In this document: positions 3,967 to 5,188 of the stretch, in pieces
Layout of the letters: the number at the start of each line of letters is the position of its first letter
How positions within the stretch are numbered: the stretch's first letter is position 1
Origin: Acidobacteriota bacterium
GTDB taxonomy: Bacteria; Acidobacteriota; Blastocatellia; Pyrinomonadales; Pyrinomonadaceae
DNA: 5,188 bases
Reading direction: 5' to 3'
Assembly: GCA_024640445.1 (NCBI GenBank)
Contig: JAHEEZ010000248.1
Span: forward strand, 1 to 5,188
Notes under the pieces: model-generated
What the model saw: the letters and a program-made list of their open reading frames with translations, nothing else
Databases searched by the model: none
What the model was told of the DNA's origin: nothing
Made by a program: the position numbers and the translations under genes

Positions 3967-5188
3967 TCATCGGTTCGTGCAAACATCCACGTCACAGGCA
4001 AAAGTGAAGTCCTTCGATCGCATATACCAGCGGCGCCTGTCTCTGGTGAGCACCTTCGGCTTCTTCTTAGACAGGCTAAACCCAAGATGGCCGTGGTCGT
4101 TGTGGCCTTTCGCCGCGGCCGTGCCGTGGATCGGCACATCATATCCGCGAAGACTTTTCTTGAATCCCCATCTCCTGGCGAGATCGAATATCACCTGGTT
4201 CCTGGACCGGCTGAACATTCCGGGAGATTCGGACCAGTTACCCCTCTGGCTGTTGCCATTTGAATCGACATAGCGGAAATCGATGCTTTGGCCCGTGCCG
4301 TTTCCCATATGGCCATGGCTCGAGTGATGGCCGTTCCACTTGATCGTCCTAAAGCGCGAATCCCACGGATCGCTGCCGTTCGAGGCCGACATGTCTCCGA
4401 GCGCCAGGGTAACCCCGAAGTCGTTCTTCAGCTGATTTGTGAATCCGAACAGCGCCGCCGCTGTTACAGGGAGCAGATAATGATCACCGCTTCCGACACG
4501 TTCGCCCGTCGAGGGATCGTACCCTCCCCGCTCGCCGGGATTGTAGTATGTGAAGCCATAGCCTTCACTCGGAAATCGGACGAGTCCCTTCGAATTTTTT
4601 TCAAGCTGCGACACGAGCACGAAGGCCCTGCGGTTCTCGTCAAAGACATAGAACCGGTCGAACGTGTCCTCGGTGCGATACACCTCCATCTGACCGTTGT
4701 CGGCGACATACCAGTCATCGACGGTAAACAATCCCGTCGGATCGTTCAGGTTTACGGGATCGTTCCTTGTGTATACGTAGCGGTTCAGAGATTGCGGATC
4801 TGCTACATCCGCTGACGATGCGAGCGGATCCACCGCTGTGAACCTCCCGTTGGCGCTGTCATACATCCTCGCCTCGGCGAAATGCAGACCGGATTCGCGG
4901 TCATTCAGATAGCCTGCAAAACCCTGTCTTATTTCGCCGGCCGTGACGGAATAGCCGAGTTCTTCCATGCGATGACCGGTGCCGGGGTACAATTCTTCGC
5001 CGAAGGGAGCGTAATCCCTGCGCGAGAGCACGGCACCGTCTTGTCCGGTAATTACTCGTGGGCTCTCAAGGTGATCGTAGGTCAGGTAACGTGTTTCCGA
5101 GCCGCCGGGAGGCAGGGACGAGTATTCGGCCACAAGACGTCCCGCCGCGTACACATAGGTGATCGTTTCGAGCGGCGTTTCCGATTTC
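3967..5188 (-). CDS. Rhs/YD-repeat protein, C-terminal part, with LAS metallopeptidase-like C-terminal domain
   Basis: The frame is open through the right edge of the window, so only the last 406 or so residues are present. Numbering here is from the GTG at 5154, which is internal. TYVYAAGRLVAEY is a YD repeat (its first residues precede the GTG). The end of the Rhs core follows: YLTYDHLESPRVI (23-35), RRDYAPFGEEL (45-55), FAGYLNDRESGLHFAEARMY (79-98), NGRFTAVDP (102-110), and SLNRYVYTRNDPVNLNDPTGL (122-142). The last segment contains an exact PxxxxDPxGL motif (Pro133, Asp138-Leu142), where Rhs toxins are cut or delimited. Beyond it lies a variable tip of about 253 residues. Residues 226-361 resemble LAS peptidases (M15/M74): LALGDMS (250-256), a His-rich segment ending in IDFRY (His276, 277, 280, 282; Asp292), and GHNDHGHLGF (350-359), close to the GHDDHFHVRI of MepA-type endopeptidases. 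The tip would therefore be predicted to cut peptidoglycan. The final 34 residues are basic and contain two cysteines. Confidence 0.93.
   Translation of the reverse strand, partial: KSETPLETITYVYAAGRLVAEYSSLPPGGSETRYLTYDHLESPRVITGQDGAVLSRRDYAPFGEELYPGTGHRMEELGYSVTAGEIRQGFAGYLNDRESGLHFAEARMYDSANGRFTAVDPLASSADVADPQSLNRYVYTRNDPVNLNDPTGLFTVDDWYVADNGQMEVYRTEDTFDRFYVFDENRRAFVLVSQLEKNSKGLVRFPSEGYGFTYYNPGERGGYDPSTGERVGSGDHYLLPVTAAALFGFTNQLKNDFGVTLALGDMSASNGSDPWDSRFRTIKWNGHHSSHGHMGNGTGQSIDFRYVDSNGNSQRGNWSESPGMFSRSRNQVIFDLARRWGFKKSLRGYDVPIHGTAAAKGHNDHGHLGFSLSKKKPKVLTRDRRRWYMRSKDFTFACDVDVCTNR
4072..4479 (-). other. Predicted LAS-type metallopeptidase toxin domain within the Rhs tip
   Basis: This is the part of the Rhs C-terminus downstream of the DPTGL boundary that matches the LAS layout: a helix-like LLPVTAAALFGFTNQL, the GDMS strand, the first metal-binding segment with several His and Asp292 (coded at 4279-4329), a helix NQVIFDLARRWGF, and the second metal-binding segment with His354-Gly-His356 (coded at 4087-4104). 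Typical LAS enzymes use H-x6-D plus H-x-H. Here the closest His (282) to Asp292 has nine residues between, so a short insertion or a different ligand choice is implied. The assignment is from motif reading and not from a search. Confidence 0.6.

Noticed and set aside
3830..3982. 51-residue N-terminal extension of the lipoprotein frame
   Set aside because: It would bury the signal peptide and lipobox, overlap the Rhs stop codon and include the hairpin; ATG 3829 has a good Shine-Dalgarno.
4288..4815. 175-residue open frame on the plus strand
   Set aside because: Antisense to the Rhs gene, whose minus-strand frame carries clear Rhs motifs.

Overview
This window comes from a bacterial chromosome that is moderately GC-rich. 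Every gene I can support lies on the minus strand, so the window reads from high to low coordinates. The gene set is a Gram-negative-style lipoprotein, an Rhs/YD-repeat protein with a peptidase-like C-terminus, an Rrf2 regulator next to sufB, RidA and an exported beta-carbonic-anhydrase-like protein. Together with spacers full of degenerate short repeats, this suggests an environmental diderm bacterium. Acidobacteriota is my best guess, but that is inference from general style and not proof.

Layout in transcription order. (1) 5188-3967: the C-terminal 406 or so residues of an Rhs protein, whose N-terminus lies outside the window. It ends the YD-repeat core with an exact PxxxxDPxGL motif and then carries a C-terminal domain resembling an LAS-type (M15/M74-like) metallopeptidase, a class that cuts peptidoglycan. 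(2) 3966-3830: a spacer with a perfect 10-bp-stem hairpin. (3) 3829-3074: an uncharacterised 251-aa lipoprotein, a candidate immunity protein or simply an independent envelope protein. (4) 3073-2816: a spacer with small hairpins and a probable promoter/operator for the next gene. (5) 2815-2321: an Rrf2-family regulator with three cysteines suited to holding an Fe-S cluster. (6) 2320-2164: a spacer built almost entirely of repeats (two 7-bp periodic blocks, three and a half copies of an 18-bp unit, and a hairpin). (7) 2163-724: sufB, the scaffold subunit of SUF Fe-S cluster assembly. (8) 723-579: two more palindromic repeat elements. (9) 578-192: a RidA-family imine deaminase. (10) 160-1: the start of an exported beta-carbonic-anhydrase-like protein, cut by the window edge.

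The Rrf2 regulator followed by sufB is the usual arrangement in which an Fe-S-sensing repressor controls the cluster-assembly genes. Here sufC and sufD do not follow sufB, and repeats separate sufB from both neighbours. RidA and the carbonic-anhydrase-like gene are only 31 bp apart, with a Shine-Dalgarno-like sequence in the gap, and probably share a transcript. The Rhs/lipoprotein pair is the most interesting part: a possible peptidoglycan-targeting polymorphic toxin followed by a gene whose product would sit in the envelope, where protection would be needed.
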